Below, in pieces: positions 14,567-24,761 of a stretch of 64,000 nt of DNA. The stretch lies in NCBI RefSeq assembly GCF_000413935.1, contig NZ_KE340380.1, positions 496,001 through 560,000 on the forward strand. Reading direction: 5' to 3'. The position numbers were made by a program, and so were the translations under genes. The stretch is from Acinetobacter colistiniresistens (GTDB lineage Bacteria; Pseudomonadota; Gammaproteobacteria; Pseudomonadales; Moraxellaceae). Numbering within the stretch: the stretch's first letter is position 1; each line of letters begins with the position of its first letter. The notes under the pieces are model-generated. The model saw nothing but the letters and a program-made list of their open reading frames with translations. It made no database searches and was not told where the DNA came from.

Positions 14567-16522
14567 ATGAGTACTATAACAACAGTAGAAAGTATTGCAG
14601 AACTGACAGCTATTCAAAGTCCAGTAGATGGGCAAACTGTTTATGTTAAGTCTTACCATACAGGAGGTAAGGGAGGCGATGGATTTTTTATATATAATGA
14701 ATCAAAATCCAATATTAATGATGGTGTTATTACTTTTAATGGATGGGATAGACAATGGGACGGACTTGAAGTTTATCCCGAATATGCAGGAGCAATAGAG
14801 GGAACAGATTGCACATTACAATTACAAAAAATTCTAGATTTTATTAGTCCAACCCAGTTTGATACATCAGTCATAGCCATGAATAATAGTGAAAGTAAGT
14901 TGGTTCTAGGGATTCCATCCACAAAACAAGGGTATATTATTACTGATACACTATGGATTGGCGCTGGGACAAAAATCAAAGGAAGTGGAAAATTATCATT
15001 TAAAGAAGAATTTACTAAGTTTGCTTCAAGGATTGTTACCGATTTTACTGACCCAAGAAAGCCTGCCTTATCAACATCAAACTGGAAAAATAATGGCGTT
15101 CGCGTTACTTATGATGAAATGACAGATGGCAACCAGTATGATAATGGGTTAATCAGCCATACACCCGATATAGAATTATTAGATTTCAATATCGTTACTA
15201 AAAAGAGAACTCGTGGCTATATTGGTGCTCGAATTCAAAATGCACCAAGATCAAAGATTAATATTGCTTGTTTTGGCTTTGACTATGGCATCATTATGAA
15301 TGCATCTTGGACTTCAAAAGTTGATAGCTTAGCACTCTCTTATAAGTGTGGTTTATTAGCTATGTTTGATAATAATAATTGTAATTTTGATGGCTATTAC
15401 AATGCTAGGACAGACCAAGAACCACTTGCTCTTACAAACTTAGTGAATTTTTTTAGATCAGATACGGGAACAGATACCTCACTAAATAATATGAATAAAC
15501 GGTTTGGATTTATCTCAAGATATGCTTATGGAGCATCTTCACAAAACCTAACTTGTGAAGGGAATCATGTGAATACATCTATCTGCAATGGAGATTATGC
15601 TTTGAATGTTTTATATACAGAAAAAGCAATTGATTATGGTTTGGTTACATTTGCCAATCCAACAGGACTTATCATTAACTCTTATGTTGGATCATATGAT
15701 AATTCTATATTCTGTTCTGGAATTAATTCAAAAATTATTATTAACTCACTAAATAAGGATGGAACTGCTAAAGAAAATATCTTTAAGATTATTAATCAGT
15801 ACAATACTATTCTACAAGTTCCTTTATCTTTAAATGCATATAAAAGAGGTGTTACATATTCAGAGGATGATGGGACAATTTATGTGGGCTCTTCAGGTAA
15901 TGATCTAAATAGTGGGAAGATAAACAGTGAGCCTCTTTTGACACTCAATGAAGCATTTATGAGGGTTACTGATAAATTCATTTTTGGAGATAAAAGTATT
16001 AAAAATGGTTCTAAAAAAGCACGAATTGTTTTTGTAAGTGGTGGGTCATACTCATTAGATGATATTTTTATATTAAATAATAATGTTGAAATATCCACAT
16101 TAAGCACAACAGCTCCAACGTTAATATTCAATGGCCATTTGATTTTAAATAATGTTAATTTTTCAATTTCAGATTGTAATCTTATGAAGAGTAATGTTGA
16201 AGGGACTGTGGAGAATTCAGTATTTTGGACAAGATCTGGAAACAACTCTGTATCAATAAATGGTGGTAATTTAAAAATTATGGCAGGTGGTATAGTTTAC
16301 TGCGACTATAATGGATCATCAAATATTACACTATTACTGAATAATGTAGCTATTTCAGGAATTGCAGTTTCCCAACTAATTCAGGGAAACTATGCTGATA
16401 CATCCCCACATATAGTAAATCTTATACGTTCTAGAGGTACTATCAGTTCTGATATAACAAGTAGACTAGATAAAGGGGTATCTGTTCCTTCATCGTGGCA
16501 AAATAAGATATTAGGTTTGTAA
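14567..16522 (+). CDS. Phage tailspike / capsule-depolymerase-like protein
   Basis: This is a 651-residue protein. Its N-terminus (TVESIAELTAIQSPVDGQTV, then YVKSYHTGGKGGDGFFIYNE and NGWDRQWDG) is the head-binding/linker motif seen at the start of right-handed beta-helix tailspikes of Acinetobacter phages and prophages. The middle (about residues 120-400) has repeated short hydrophobic strands typical of a pectate-lyase-like beta-helix. A second region from about 428 (YVGSSGNDLNSGKINSEPLLTLNEA) restarts a beta-helix-type DUF1565/pectin-lyase pattern. Such proteins trim capsular polysaccharide. No structural phage genes flank it, so it is an orphan of a degraded prophage. Its low GC content differs from the neighbouring housekeeping genes. 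Confidence 0.72.
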   Translation: MSTITTVESIAELTAIQSPVDGQTVYVKSYHTGGKGGDGFFIYNESKSNINDGVITFNGWDRQWDGLEVYPEYAGAIEGTDCTLQLQKILDFISPTQFDTSVIAMNNSESKLVLGIPSTKQGYIITDTLWIGAGTKIKGSGKLSFKEEFTKFASRIVTDFTDPRKPALSTSNWKNNGVRVTYDEMTDGNQYDNGLISHTPDIELLDFNIVTKKRTRGYIGARIQNAPRSKINIACFGFDYGIIMNASWTSKVDSLALSYKCGLLAMFDNNNCNFDGYYNARTDQEPLALTNLVNFFRSDTGTDTSLNNMNKRFGFISRYAYGASSQNLTCEGNHVNTSICNGDYALNVLYTEKAIDYGLVTFANPTGLIINSYVGSYDNSIFCSGINSKIIINSLNKDGTAKENIFKIINQYNTILQVPLSLNAYKRGVTYSEDDGTIYVGSSGNDLNSGKINSEPLLTLNEAFMRVTDKFIFGDKSIKNGSKKARIVFVSGGSYSLDDIFILNNNVEISTLSTTAPTLIFNGHLILNNVNFSISDCNLMKSNVEGTVENSVFWTRSGNNSVSINGGNLKIMAGGIVYCDYNGSSNITLLLNNVAISGIAVSQLIQGNYADTSPHIVNLIRSRGTISSDITSRLDKGVSVPSSWQNKILGL

Positions 16523-16862
16523 AAGAACGGGGCTTTATAAGCTCCATATCATTGAAAGCATGATTCAAGATTCCATGAATTTCAGTAAAGAGTAGGAAGA
16601 CTCCTATAAAAGCTTAGATGAAAGGAAGGCTTCTTAACTTGTTGACCTCTACTCAAACCTCTTCTTTAAGCGGTTTTTTTATGTCTTGGAAGCAATTTAT
16701 TGCTGTCAGATCGGCTAACTCAAAGCTCAAAGAAAAAAATGATATTGCGAAAATTTTGTGAAGGTGAAATTTTGACCAACAAAAGAACCAAGCAAAAAAC
16801 TGAAAAATTTTATAAAATCATTAAAATTTCTCACTAATTTTTTAATTTGGCTCTTTATATAA
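16523..16862. other. Intergenic region after the tailspike
   Basis: No gene is supported. There is a T-run (GCGGTTTTTTTATG near 16670) without a clear stem. The last 100 bases are AT-rich and probably hold the promoter of the glycosylase-like gene. Confidence 0.35.
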
Positions 16863-17453
16863 ATGACTGATATAGAAATAGAAACACATCCATTACAACC
16901 GTTTTTACCTTCCAATGCGAAGCTATTGATGCTAGGCAGTTTTCCACCGCCACAAAGCCGCTGGAAGATGAATTTTTACTATCCTAACTATCAAAATGAT
17001 ATGTGGCGTATCTTTGGTCTAATTTTTTTTAAAGATAAAGATCACTTTTTAGATTTACCGAAGAAGAATTTTAAAGAACAACAGATTCGCGAGTTTTTAA
17101 CCCAAATTGGCGTTGGAATCTTTGACACCGCTTACCAAGTGAAACGCTTGCAAGGTAATGCCTCAGATAAGTTTTTAGAAATTGTCACAGCTACAAATCT
17201 ATCTAAATTACTTGAGCAAATACCGCTGTGTCACACCATAATGACAACGGGGGATAAAGCTACAGATACGCTGATGCAGCATTTTCCAGAGCAAGTAATT
17301 AAGCCGATGATTGGCCAATCGGTACAAGTGAGTTATATCAACCGTGAGCTGAATCTATATCGCTTACCTTCATCATCGCGGGCATATCCTTTAGCACTTG
17401 ATAAGAAAGCAGAAGCATACCAACAGTTTTTTGAGCAAATTGGTTTGGTATAG
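16863..17453 (+). CDS. Uracil/hypoxanthine-DNA glycosylase superfamily protein
   Basis: This 196-residue protein has the UDG-superfamily fold pattern. Motif A reads KLLMLGSFPPPQSRWKMNFYYPN near residues 20-42 (the GSFPP...S form found in family 6 hypoxanthine-DNA glycosylases and related proteins). A central Asp-containing GVGIFDTAYQVKR follows, then the C-terminal LYRLPSSSRAYPLAL segment, the equivalent of the Ser-Pro/Ser-Ser leucine loop that probes the helix. It would remove deaminated bases from DNA, starting base excision repair. I cannot tell the base specificity. The gene lies convergent with the phospholipase D gene, 20 bases apart. Confidence 0.75.
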   Translation: MTDIEIETHPLQPFLPSNAKLLMLGSFPPPQSRWKMNFYYPNYQNDMWRIFGLIFFKDKDHFLDLPKKNFKEQQIREFLTQIGVGIFDTAYQVKRLQGNASDKFLEIVTATNLSKLLEQIPLCHTIMTTGDKATDTLMQHFPEQVIKPMIGQSVQVSYINRELNLYRLPSSSRAYPLALDKKAEAYQQFFEQIGLV

Positions 17454-17473
17454 CTGTATAAGTGGATGATGTG

Positions 17474-19027
17474 CTACATCATCCACTCCACTGGAAAATA
17501 AGACACAAAGTGCATGGTAAAGCGCTGGAATCTGGTGCTTTCAGGGTCATGATGATGTTCAACCACTTCACCATTTTGCTTATGTTCATACCAAACAATG
17601 TTGCCATTTGAATCAAGCTTCAGTTGATATGCCACTTGTAACAAATGCTGATCAAGCATGGCGGTAATTTGGTCTTGTAAATGGTCAGATTCAACCACTA
17701 AACCAACTTCTGTATTTAAATGGGCGGAGCGGGGGTCAAAGTTAAATGAACCAATAAAAACTTTTCCGTCTACATCAAAGAATTTAGCATGCAGACTAGA
17801 GCGATTCTTGCCTTTAACTGGAATCACACTACCAGTGGCAATTTCATACCAAGTCCGTTTTTTACGTTCAATATTCGGTTTAAACTCAAAGAGCTGCACG
17901 CCACTTTGTAAAAGTGGTTTGCGATATTGGCTATAAAAAGAATGTACTACAGCGACATCATTGGCCACCAAGCTATTGGTCAGAACACGAACCTTGATAC
18001 CATCTTGAGAAAGTTGCTTTAAATATGCTGTACCCCGTTTGGTAGGAACAAAATAAGCAGATACCAACTCCATGTGTTGTTCTGGTTTGCCCATAATGTT
18101 GAGAACTTGCGAATATAATAATTGCTGATCTTTTGCTTGCCCTAAGGCTTTATTGGGATGATCGGCCACAAAATGTGCTTTTGCCCATTGGATTGGATAA
18201 TTTTCGAGGCGTAATTTTAAATAGTCTTGTGCTGCTTCTAGCTTATCTTCTGTGGGGGTATCAATCTGATCTAAAGTTCTATAGCGATTTCTTAGATCCT
18301 CAAGTTGCTGAGCAGTACCAGAGCCCATTAATTGTTCAGTCGAATAACTCAGATGATTTGTCCAAAATTCATCAAACACCTGTTCCGCTCGATCAACGGC
18401 TTTTCCGTAGAATAAGATATCCATGTCACTAAACTGGAACTGATCACTGGCTTCAAAATATTCGCTACTGATATTGCGACCACCTGTTACTGCAATTGAA
18501 TGATCGGCGATGGTGAGTTTGTTATGCATACGATGATTGATTTGTTTTAGTCTAAAAACATAATCAATAACGCGTAAGTGTCTAAATTTATAAGGATTAA
18601 AAATACGGATTTCAAAATTTGGATGCTGGGCGAGGGCTTTTAGGGTTTTATCCAGTTTTATGCCATTTTGATCATCAATCAATAAACGGACTTTCACCCC
18701 ACGATCAGCCGCTTTTAACAGCTCATGCAACATCAGGTTGCCAATCGCATCGTCATTCCAAATATAGTATTGTAAATCAAGTGTATGCTTGGCATTTCGA
18801 ATTAAGTGAATACGAGAAGCAATACTTAAAAAGGCATCATCTAAAGCTAAATAAGCTGTTAAACCCTTTTCAATATTGAGATCGGCTTGTGGATCATTCA
18901 TCCACTTTGTTTTAGTATGCAAGGAGTTACTCCGATCATGTTTCTGATTGGGTGGCAAAGAACAGCCACTAATTCCTAACATGATAGCAAGTGTGATGAT
19001 CTTGAAATGGTATGATTTGTTTATCAT
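17474..19027 (-). CDS. Phospholipase D-family lipoprotein (cardiolipin synthase-like)
   Basis: This 517-residue protein has a lipoprotein signal peptide (IITLAIMLGISGC lipobox) and two HKD phospholipase D motifs: HNKLTIADHSIAVTGGRN at about residue 170 and HAKFFDVDGKVFIGSFNFDPRS at about 415. Both are complete (H, K, D, then Gly-Gly/Ser-Asn). This is the layout of ClsC-type cardiolipin synthases and related periplasmic phosphatidyltransferases. I chose the ATG at 19027; a TTG four codons upstream is also in frame. It is a single gene, convergent with the glycosylase-like gene. The likely role is cardiolipin or phospholipid transphosphatidylation; nuclease activity is a less likely alternative. 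Confidence 0.85.
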   Translation of the reverse strand: MINKSYHFKIITLAIMLGISGCSLPPNQKHDRSNSLHTKTKWMNDPQADLNIEKGLTAYLALDDAFLSIASRIHLIRNAKHTLDLQYYIWNDDAIGNLMLHELLKAADRGVKVRLLIDDQNGIKLDKTLKALAQHPNFEIRIFNPYKFRHLRVIDYVFRLKQINHRMHNKLTIADHSIAVTGGRNISSEYFEASDQFQFSDMDILFYGKAVDRAEQVFDEFWTNHLSYSTEQLMGSGTAQQLEDLRNRYRTLDQIDTPTEDKLEAAQDYLKLRLENYPIQWAKAHFVADHPNKALGQAKDQQLLYSQVLNIMGKPEQHMELVSAYFVPTKRGTAYLKQLSQDGIKVRVLTNSLVANDVAVVHSFYSQYRKPLLQSGVQLFEFKPNIERKKRTWYEIATGSVIPVKGKNRSSLHAKFFDVDGKVFIGSFNFDPRSAHLNTEVGLVVESDHLQDQITAMLDQHLLQVAYQLKLDSNGNIVWYEHKQNGEVVEHHHDPESTRFQRFTMHFVSYFPVEWMM

Positions 19028-19228
19028 TTTATTGATCAAACGTGCGAGCCCAACAGTAATTTATAGCTAATTGATTTTCTTATATATCTAAATGTTATTC
19101 ATTTCCAAGGTTTAAATGTAAATCTTATTATAATCAAAATCTTATCGCACTCCTCATTTCTTTCTCCGTAAATAACTTTCTGTAAACTAAGTTTTATAGA
19201 ATATAAATCAGTAAATATTGAGCTAAAT

Positions 19229-19248
19229 TACTATACTGGTGTATAGTA
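19229..19248. promoter_or_regulatory. FrmR-type operator
   Basis: TACTATAC-TGGT-GTATAGTA is a perfect 8+8 inverted repeat, 28 bases upstream of frmR. AT-rich TATAC/GTATA arms around a GC-containing centre are the hallmark of CsoR/RcnR/FrmR sites such as the E. coli frm promoter. It implies autorepression relieved by formaldehyde. Confidence 0.72.
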
Positions 19249-19275
19249 TATTTTTGGATTCAATCTGGTCTCATT

Positions 19276-19551
19276 ATGCCTAAACAACTAGAGGATAAAA
19301 AAAAGATTCTCACACGTGTAAGGCGAATTCAAGGTCAAGTCCAGAGCGTTGAACGTGCTTTGGAAAATGACACCGAATGCGCTGATATTTTGCAGCAAAT
19401 CTGTGCAGTTCGTGGTGCATTAAATGGTTTGATGACTGAACTTCTCGAAATTCATTTAAAAGATACTTTGGTTGTCGGTGAATCTTCTGAGTTGCAACGC
19501 AGTCAAGAGCTCATTCAAGTCAGTAAAATTCTTAAATCTTATTTAAAGTAA
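19276..19551 (+). CDS. frmR: Formaldehyde-sensing repressor FrmR
   Basis: FrmR is a 91-residue all-helical CsoR/RcnR-family repressor. Pro2 (MPKQ), the cysteine in NDTECADILQQ, and the histidine in LLEIHLKDT are all present. In FrmR, Pro2 and the cysteine are cross-linked by formaldehyde, releasing DNA. The QGQVQSVERALEND helix is also typical. It lies 45 bases upstream of the glutathione-dependent formaldehyde dehydrogenase gene in the same direction and behind a perfect operator palindrome. The unit is therefore the formaldehyde-inducible frmRA operon; the esterase gene frmB is not adjacent. Confidence 0.92.
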   Translation: MPKQLEDKKKILTRVRRIQGQVQSVERALENDTECADILQQICAVRGALNGLMTELLEIHLKDTLVVGESSELQRSQELIQVSKILKSYLK

Positions 19552-20709
<1,158 letters not shown>

Positions 20710-20720
20710 ATTTTAAAGAT

Positions 20721-20755
20721 AAGATTTGATGGTGTGCGATACATCATCAAATCTT
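20721..20755 (+). terminator. Hairpin between frmA and the ModE-like gene
   Basis: AAGATTTGATG (20721-20731) pairs with CATCAAATCTT (20745-20755), a perfect 11-bp stem. No T-run follows, so termination may be partial. Confidence 0.45.
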
Positions 20756-20767
20756 GAGTAGATCTTG

Positions 20768-21124
20768 ATGTCAAAACCACGCTTAAAACTGCATGTTCGT
20801 ATTCTATCTGATGAACAGATTGCCTTTGGCCCGGGTAAGGCAGAGTTATTGGATGCAATTCAGCGTACAGGATCAATTTCTCAAGCCGCAAAATCCATGG
20901 ATATGAGTTACCGCCGTGCATGGCAACTGGTGGATACCATGAATCAATGCTTTCATTCCAATCTGGTCGAAACTCAAACAGGTGGAACGCATGGTGGTGG
21001 TGCAGTGGTGACCGAATTGGGGCAAGTCGTGCTCAAAAAATTTAGAGCGATGGAACAGCAAGCGATTCAGGCAGTAGCGACTGAGTTCGAAGAATTATCT
21101 AATTATTTGAAAGTAAATAAATAA
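20768..21124 (+). CDS. ModE-like winged helix DNA-binding protein
   Basis: This 118-residue protein matches the N-terminal DNA-binding domain of ModE: GPGKAELLDAIQRTGSISQA, then MDMSYRRAWQLVDTMN and TGGTHGGGAVVTELG. The C-terminal molybdate-binding (molbindin) domains of full ModE are absent. In many Acinetobacter-like genomes such short forms are annotated as LysR-like or ModE-like regulators. It follows frmA after a hairpin and could be partly co-transcribed. The ATG at 20768 is preceded by a possible TTG. Ligand and targets are unknown; molybdenum sensing cannot be assumed without the binding domain. Confidence 0.85.
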   Translation: MSKPRLKLHVRILSDEQIAFGPGKAELLDAIQRTGSISQAAKSMDMSYRRAWQLVDTMNQCFHSNLVETQTGGTHGGGAVVTELGQVVLKKFRAMEQQAIQAVATEFEELSNYLKVNK

Positions 21125-21317
21125 TTTTATAAAAATAATTAACTTCAATGAAACTCCCCCCAATTTATTGCTCTTAATTTTACTTGTTGAAACTGTGCTG
21201 ACTTATAAGGCATAGGCATTATTGTGGTACGTGTTTTGGCACCAGTGCTGAGTCATGTAAGTTATCAATAATCCAATTAAATGATTAAGTTTCTGATTAT
21301 TTTATAAAAAATAAAAC

Positions 21318-21333
21318 TGGCACACTTTCTGCT
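21318..21333 (+). promoter_or_regulatory. Sigma-54 (-24/-12) promoter of the urea amidolyase operon
   Basis: TGGCACACTTTCTGCT has the invariant GG (21319-21320) and GC (21331-21332) with exactly 10 bases between them, matching the consensus TGGCAC-N5-TTGCA/T in 5 of the strongest positions. The expected start of transcription is about 21343, upstream of the GTG used by the allophanate hydrolase. Nitrogen-regulated transcription suits the urea pathway. Confidence 0.75.
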
Positions 21334-21347
21334 TCTATCTATGCAAA

Positions 21348-21359
21348 CTTGTATACAAG
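21348..21359. promoter_or_regulatory. GntR-type operator at the urea amidolyase promoter
   Basis: CTTGTATACAAG is a perfect 12-bp palindrome lying just downstream of the predicted sigma-54 start site. TTGTATACAA-type sites are bound by FCD-subfamily GntR regulators, and one is encoded at the end of this operon (28143). Binding here would block the start of transcription. Confidence 0.65.
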
Positions 21360-21373
21360 ATAGGATTCATAAA

Positions 21374-23200
21374 GTGAGCGAACTAAAAACTTTAGGCTGG
21401 ACAATTTCTGAATGGCAAACGGCGTATTCAAAACAAGAGATCCAGCTGGATATTTTAAAAGAACTGGTTGCAGCGATTGATCCTAATGATGTTGCTTGGA
21501 TTTCTGTTGCAAGCAGCGATTTGTTGCAACAACAAATCCAATCCTTAACGCAACGAACACAAGATACGGATAACCTGCAAAAACAATTTCCGCTTTACGG
21601 TATACCGTTTGCCGTTAAAGACAATATTGATGTGGCTGGCTTTGTCACCACAGCAGCTTGTAAGGCACTCACTACAGTTGCCACCCAAGATGCCGAAACA
21701 GTGCGTCTACTCAAACAAGCAGGTGCGATAGTCATTGGTAAAACTAACCTTGATCAATTTGCAACAGGATTGGTTGGAACACGTTCACCCTTTGGAGCAG
21801 TACCGAATAGTTTCAAACCGGAATATGTCAGTGGGGGGTCAAGCTCGGGCTCAGCCAGTGTGGTCGCACGTGGTTTAGTTCCATTTTCACTGGGTACAGA
21901 TACTGCAGGATCAGGCCGTATACCTGCGGGCTTCAATAATATTGTGGGTTTAAAGCCAACCAAAGGTCGTTTTTCTAATCGTGGTTTACTACCAGCAGTC
22001 AAAAGTATTGATTGTATTTCAATTTTTGCCTTAACTGTGGCGGATGCTGAATGGGTTGCCGCTCAAGCCGAAGCCTATGATGCCTTAGATAGTTACTCAC
22101 GTCAGCATCCTAAGAATGTGCCTGCACGCTTCTCAAGTCAGTTGAAGTTTGCAATACCAAATCAATTGAACTTCTTTGGTGATGTACAGGCAGAAAAAGC
22201 TTTTTTACAGACCATCCAATTACTGGAAAGTTTTAATGCTGAAATTACACCAATTGATTTTTCTGCTTTTGAACAACTGGCGGCACAGCTTTATCAAGGA
22301 TCTTGGGTCGCAGAACGTACTGCTGCAGTCGAGAATTTACTTACAAGCAATGCCGATGATTTTGATCCGACAGTACTGGAAATTGTGCGGCAAGGTGAAA
22401 AATATTCTGCTATCGATGCCTACAACGCTGAATATTTAAGATTAGATTTGGCTCGAAAGATTCAGGACAGTTTGGCTGAATTTGATGCGTTGATTGTGCC
22501 AACTTCGCCAACGATTTATACCATTGAACAAATACAGCAGCATCCGATTGAATATAACGCACATTTCGGCACGTATACCAATTTCACCAATCTCGCCGAT
22601 TTAAGCGCATTGGCATTACCCGCTGGCTTTAGAGCAGACAACTTACCATTTGGTATCACTTTGATTGCACCTGCTTGGCATGATGCAGCCTTGGTACATT
22701 TTGGTAAAGCTTGGCAAAACTATTTGTCACTAAAACTCGGTGCTTTAGATAAAACATCATCGATCAGTGCACCAACTTTGGTATCTCCTCATCATATCCG
22801 GGTCGCGGTTGTCGGTGCACATTTGACAGGCATGCCATTGAATTTTCAGCTCACCACACGTGGTGCAGTACATGTCGAAACCACTAAAACCTCTCAGGAT
22901 TATGCCCTATATGCCTTAAATGGCACTGTTCCCCCAAAACCAGGCTTGGCGCGTCAGCAAGAGGGGCAAAACATCATTGTCGAATTGTGGGATGTACCTA
23001 CAGCGCGCTTTGGCGAGTTTGTGGCAGAAATCCCAACGCCGTTGGGCATGGGCAATGTTGAACTGGAAGATGGTCGCTGGGTCAAAGGCTTTATTTGTGA
23101 GCCGTATGGCTTAGGTGATGCAGAGAATATCAGCCATTTTGGCGGTTGGAGAGCTTATATCCAGCATCGCAACAGTCAATCAGCCAATGCAGCCAACTAA
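21374..23200 (+). CDS. atzF: Allophanate hydrolase
   Basis: Allophanate hydrolase cleaves allophanate, the product of urea carboxylase, to ammonia and CO2. From the GTG the protein has 608 residues. The amidase-signature domain carries the catalytic Lys in FAVKDNIDVAG and the Gly/Ser motif with both serines in VSGGSSSGSASV, then GTDTAGSGRIPA with the second catalytic serine. The C-terminal domain (from about 465) has VGAHLTGMPLNFQL and LYALNGTVPPKPGL, as in bacterial AtzF. An ATG at 21341 is in frame, but it lies at the predicted sigma-54 start site and its first codons overlap the palindrome. GTG 21374, with AGGATTC upstream, is therefore preferred. Confidence 0.9.
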   Translation: MSELKTLGWTISEWQTAYSKQEIQLDILKELVAAIDPNDVAWISVASSDLLQQQIQSLTQRTQDTDNLQKQFPLYGIPFAVKDNIDVAGFVTTAACKALTTVATQDAETVRLLKQAGAIVIGKTNLDQFATGLVGTRSPFGAVPNSFKPEYVSGGSSSGSASVVARGLVPFSLGTDTAGSGRIPAGFNNIVGLKPTKGRFSNRGLLPAVKSIDCISIFALTVADAEWVAAQAEAYDALDSYSRQHPKNVPARFSSQLKFAIPNQLNFFGDVQAEKAFLQTIQLLESFNAEITPIDFSAFEQLAAQLYQGSWVAERTAAVENLLTSNADDFDPTVLEIVRQGEKYSAIDAYNAEYLRLDLARKIQDSLAEFDALIVPTSPTIYTIEQIQQHPIEYNAHFGTYTNFTNLADLSALALPAGFRADNLPFGITLIAPAWHDAALVHFGKAWQNYLSLKLGALDKTSSISAPTLVSPHHIRVAVVGAHLTGMPLNFQLTTRGAVHVETTKTSQDYALYALNGTVPPKPGLARQQEGQNIIVELWDVPTARFGEFVAEIPTPLGMGNVELEDGRWVKGFICEPYGLGDAENISHFGGWRAYIQHRNSQSANAAN

Positions 23201-23218
23201 TTTTTGAGAGGAATCATC

Positions 23219-24393
23219 ATGTTTAAGACCGTACTTATTGCAAACCGTGGTGAAATTGCTGTCCGTGCAATTCGAACACTAAAAAAATTAGGCATCACCA
23301 GTGTCGCGGTCTATTCGGAGAGTGACCGTTATGCACAACATGTACAGGATGCAGATGTTGCAATTGCATTGGATGGATTAAAGCCTGCTGATACTTATCT
23401 CAGCATCGAAAAATTGATCCAAGCTGCTAAACAGACTGGGGCTGAAGCGATTTTTCCGGGTTATGGTTTCCTGTCTGAGAGTGCAGATTTCTCTCGTGCC
23501 TGTGAAGAAAACAATATTGCCTTTATGGGGCCAACCGCGGAGCAGATTCTGGAATTTGGTCTAAAACACCGTGCGCGTGAACTTGCTGCAGCGGCCCATG
23601 TTCCAATGACACCCGGCACAGGCTTACTGGACAGTTTAGAAGAAGCATTGAGTGCGGCTGAGCGTATTGGTTATCCAATCATGCTAAAAAGTACTGCTGG
23701 AGGCGGTGGTATTGGTCTCACCCGTTGTGATACTCCACAAGCACTCACGGATGCTTATGAAAGTGTGAAACGCCTAGGTGAGCAGTTCTTTAAAGATGCA
23801 GGTGTGTTTATTGAATGTTTTATTGATAAAGCACGGCATGTCGAAGTACAGATTTTTGGTGATGGCAAAGGCCAAGTGGTGGCATTGGGTGAGCGGGATT
23901 GCTCATTGCAACGCCGTAACCAAAAAGTGGTTGAAGAAACGCCAGCAGCGAACTTACCTGAAGCAACCCGTAAAAAGTTACATCAGGCCGCAGTGGAACT
24001 GGGTCGCTCTGTCAATTATCGCAGTGCAGGAACGGTTGAGTTTATTTATGATGCGCAACGCGATGAGTTTTATTTCCTTGAGGTGAATACGCGTTTACAG
24101 GTAGAGCATCCTGTGACGGAAATGGTGACAGGCCTCGACTTGATTGAATGCATGCTCAGAGTCGCGGCAGGTGATGCCTTGGATTGGGACTATCTCAGCA
24201 ATATCCAACCCCAAGGTGCTGCGATTGAAGTCCGTGTCTATGCTGAAGATCCTGTGAAAAACTTCCAACCAAGTCCGGGGATTCTGACCGAAGTTTCTTT
24301 TCCAGAAGGCATCCGTGTAGATACTTGGGTGAAAACAGGGACCGAAATTTCTCAGTATTTTGATCCTATGATTGCCAAGATTATTGTACATGC
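23219..24393 (+). pseudogene. uca: Urea carboxylase, 5' part (biotin carboxylase domain), interrupted by IS copy 2
   Basis: This is the first 391 codons of a biotin-dependent urea carboxylase (urea + HCO3- + ATP to allophanate). It has the biotin-carboxylase N-domain (MFKTVLIANRGEIAVRAIRT), the ATP-grasp glycine loop STAGGGGIGL, the VEVQIFGDG and GERDCSLQRRNQKVVEE motifs, and EVNTRLQVEHPVTE. The reading frame is intact up to the IS and then gains about 24 foreign residues before a stop at 24475. Removing the IS and one copy of its TGC duplication restores a continuous frame of 1201 residues, the usual size. GAGAGGA precedes the ATG. It follows atzF after 18 bases. Confidence 0.92.
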
Positions 24394-24443
24394 TGAACCG
24401 TACCGGGTTTGTCGGAGAGTCAATATTCTGAGAGACTATCCCG

Positions 24444-24761
24444 ATGACAAAACCAAACTATACCCCCGAAATTAGAGAAAGAGCGGTTCAATTACTAATT
24501 GAATCTGAAAAAGATTATCCTTCTACTTGGGCAGCAATCACAGCTATTGCTCCTAAAATCGGTTGTACTCCTGAAACATTGCGTGTTTGGTATTTAAAGC
24601 ATCTGGATCAACTAAATCCTGCCAAAGTACAACAGATATCTGACCAAGAAAAAATGAAGCAAATGGAACGTGAAATTAAAGAATTAAAACGTGCCAATGA
24701 AATTCTACGTAAAGCAGCCGCTTTTTTCGCCCAGGCGGAGCTCGACCGCCCACACAAATAA
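24444..24761 (+). CDS. IS3-family OrfA (copy 2)
   Basis: The 105-residue protein is identical to OrfA of copy 1: helix-turn-helix followed by a coiled coil. The T TTT TTC frameshift heptamer is at 24722-24728 in the zero frame. Its start codon lies inside the reading frame extended from the truncated urea carboxylase, whose stop (24473-24475) falls about 30 bases into orfA. Confidence 0.9.
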   Translation: MTKPNYTPEIRERAVQLLIESEKDYPSTWAAITAIAPKIGCTPETLRVWYLKHLDQLNPAKVQQISDQEKMKQMEREIKELKRANEILRKAAAFFAQAELDRPHK

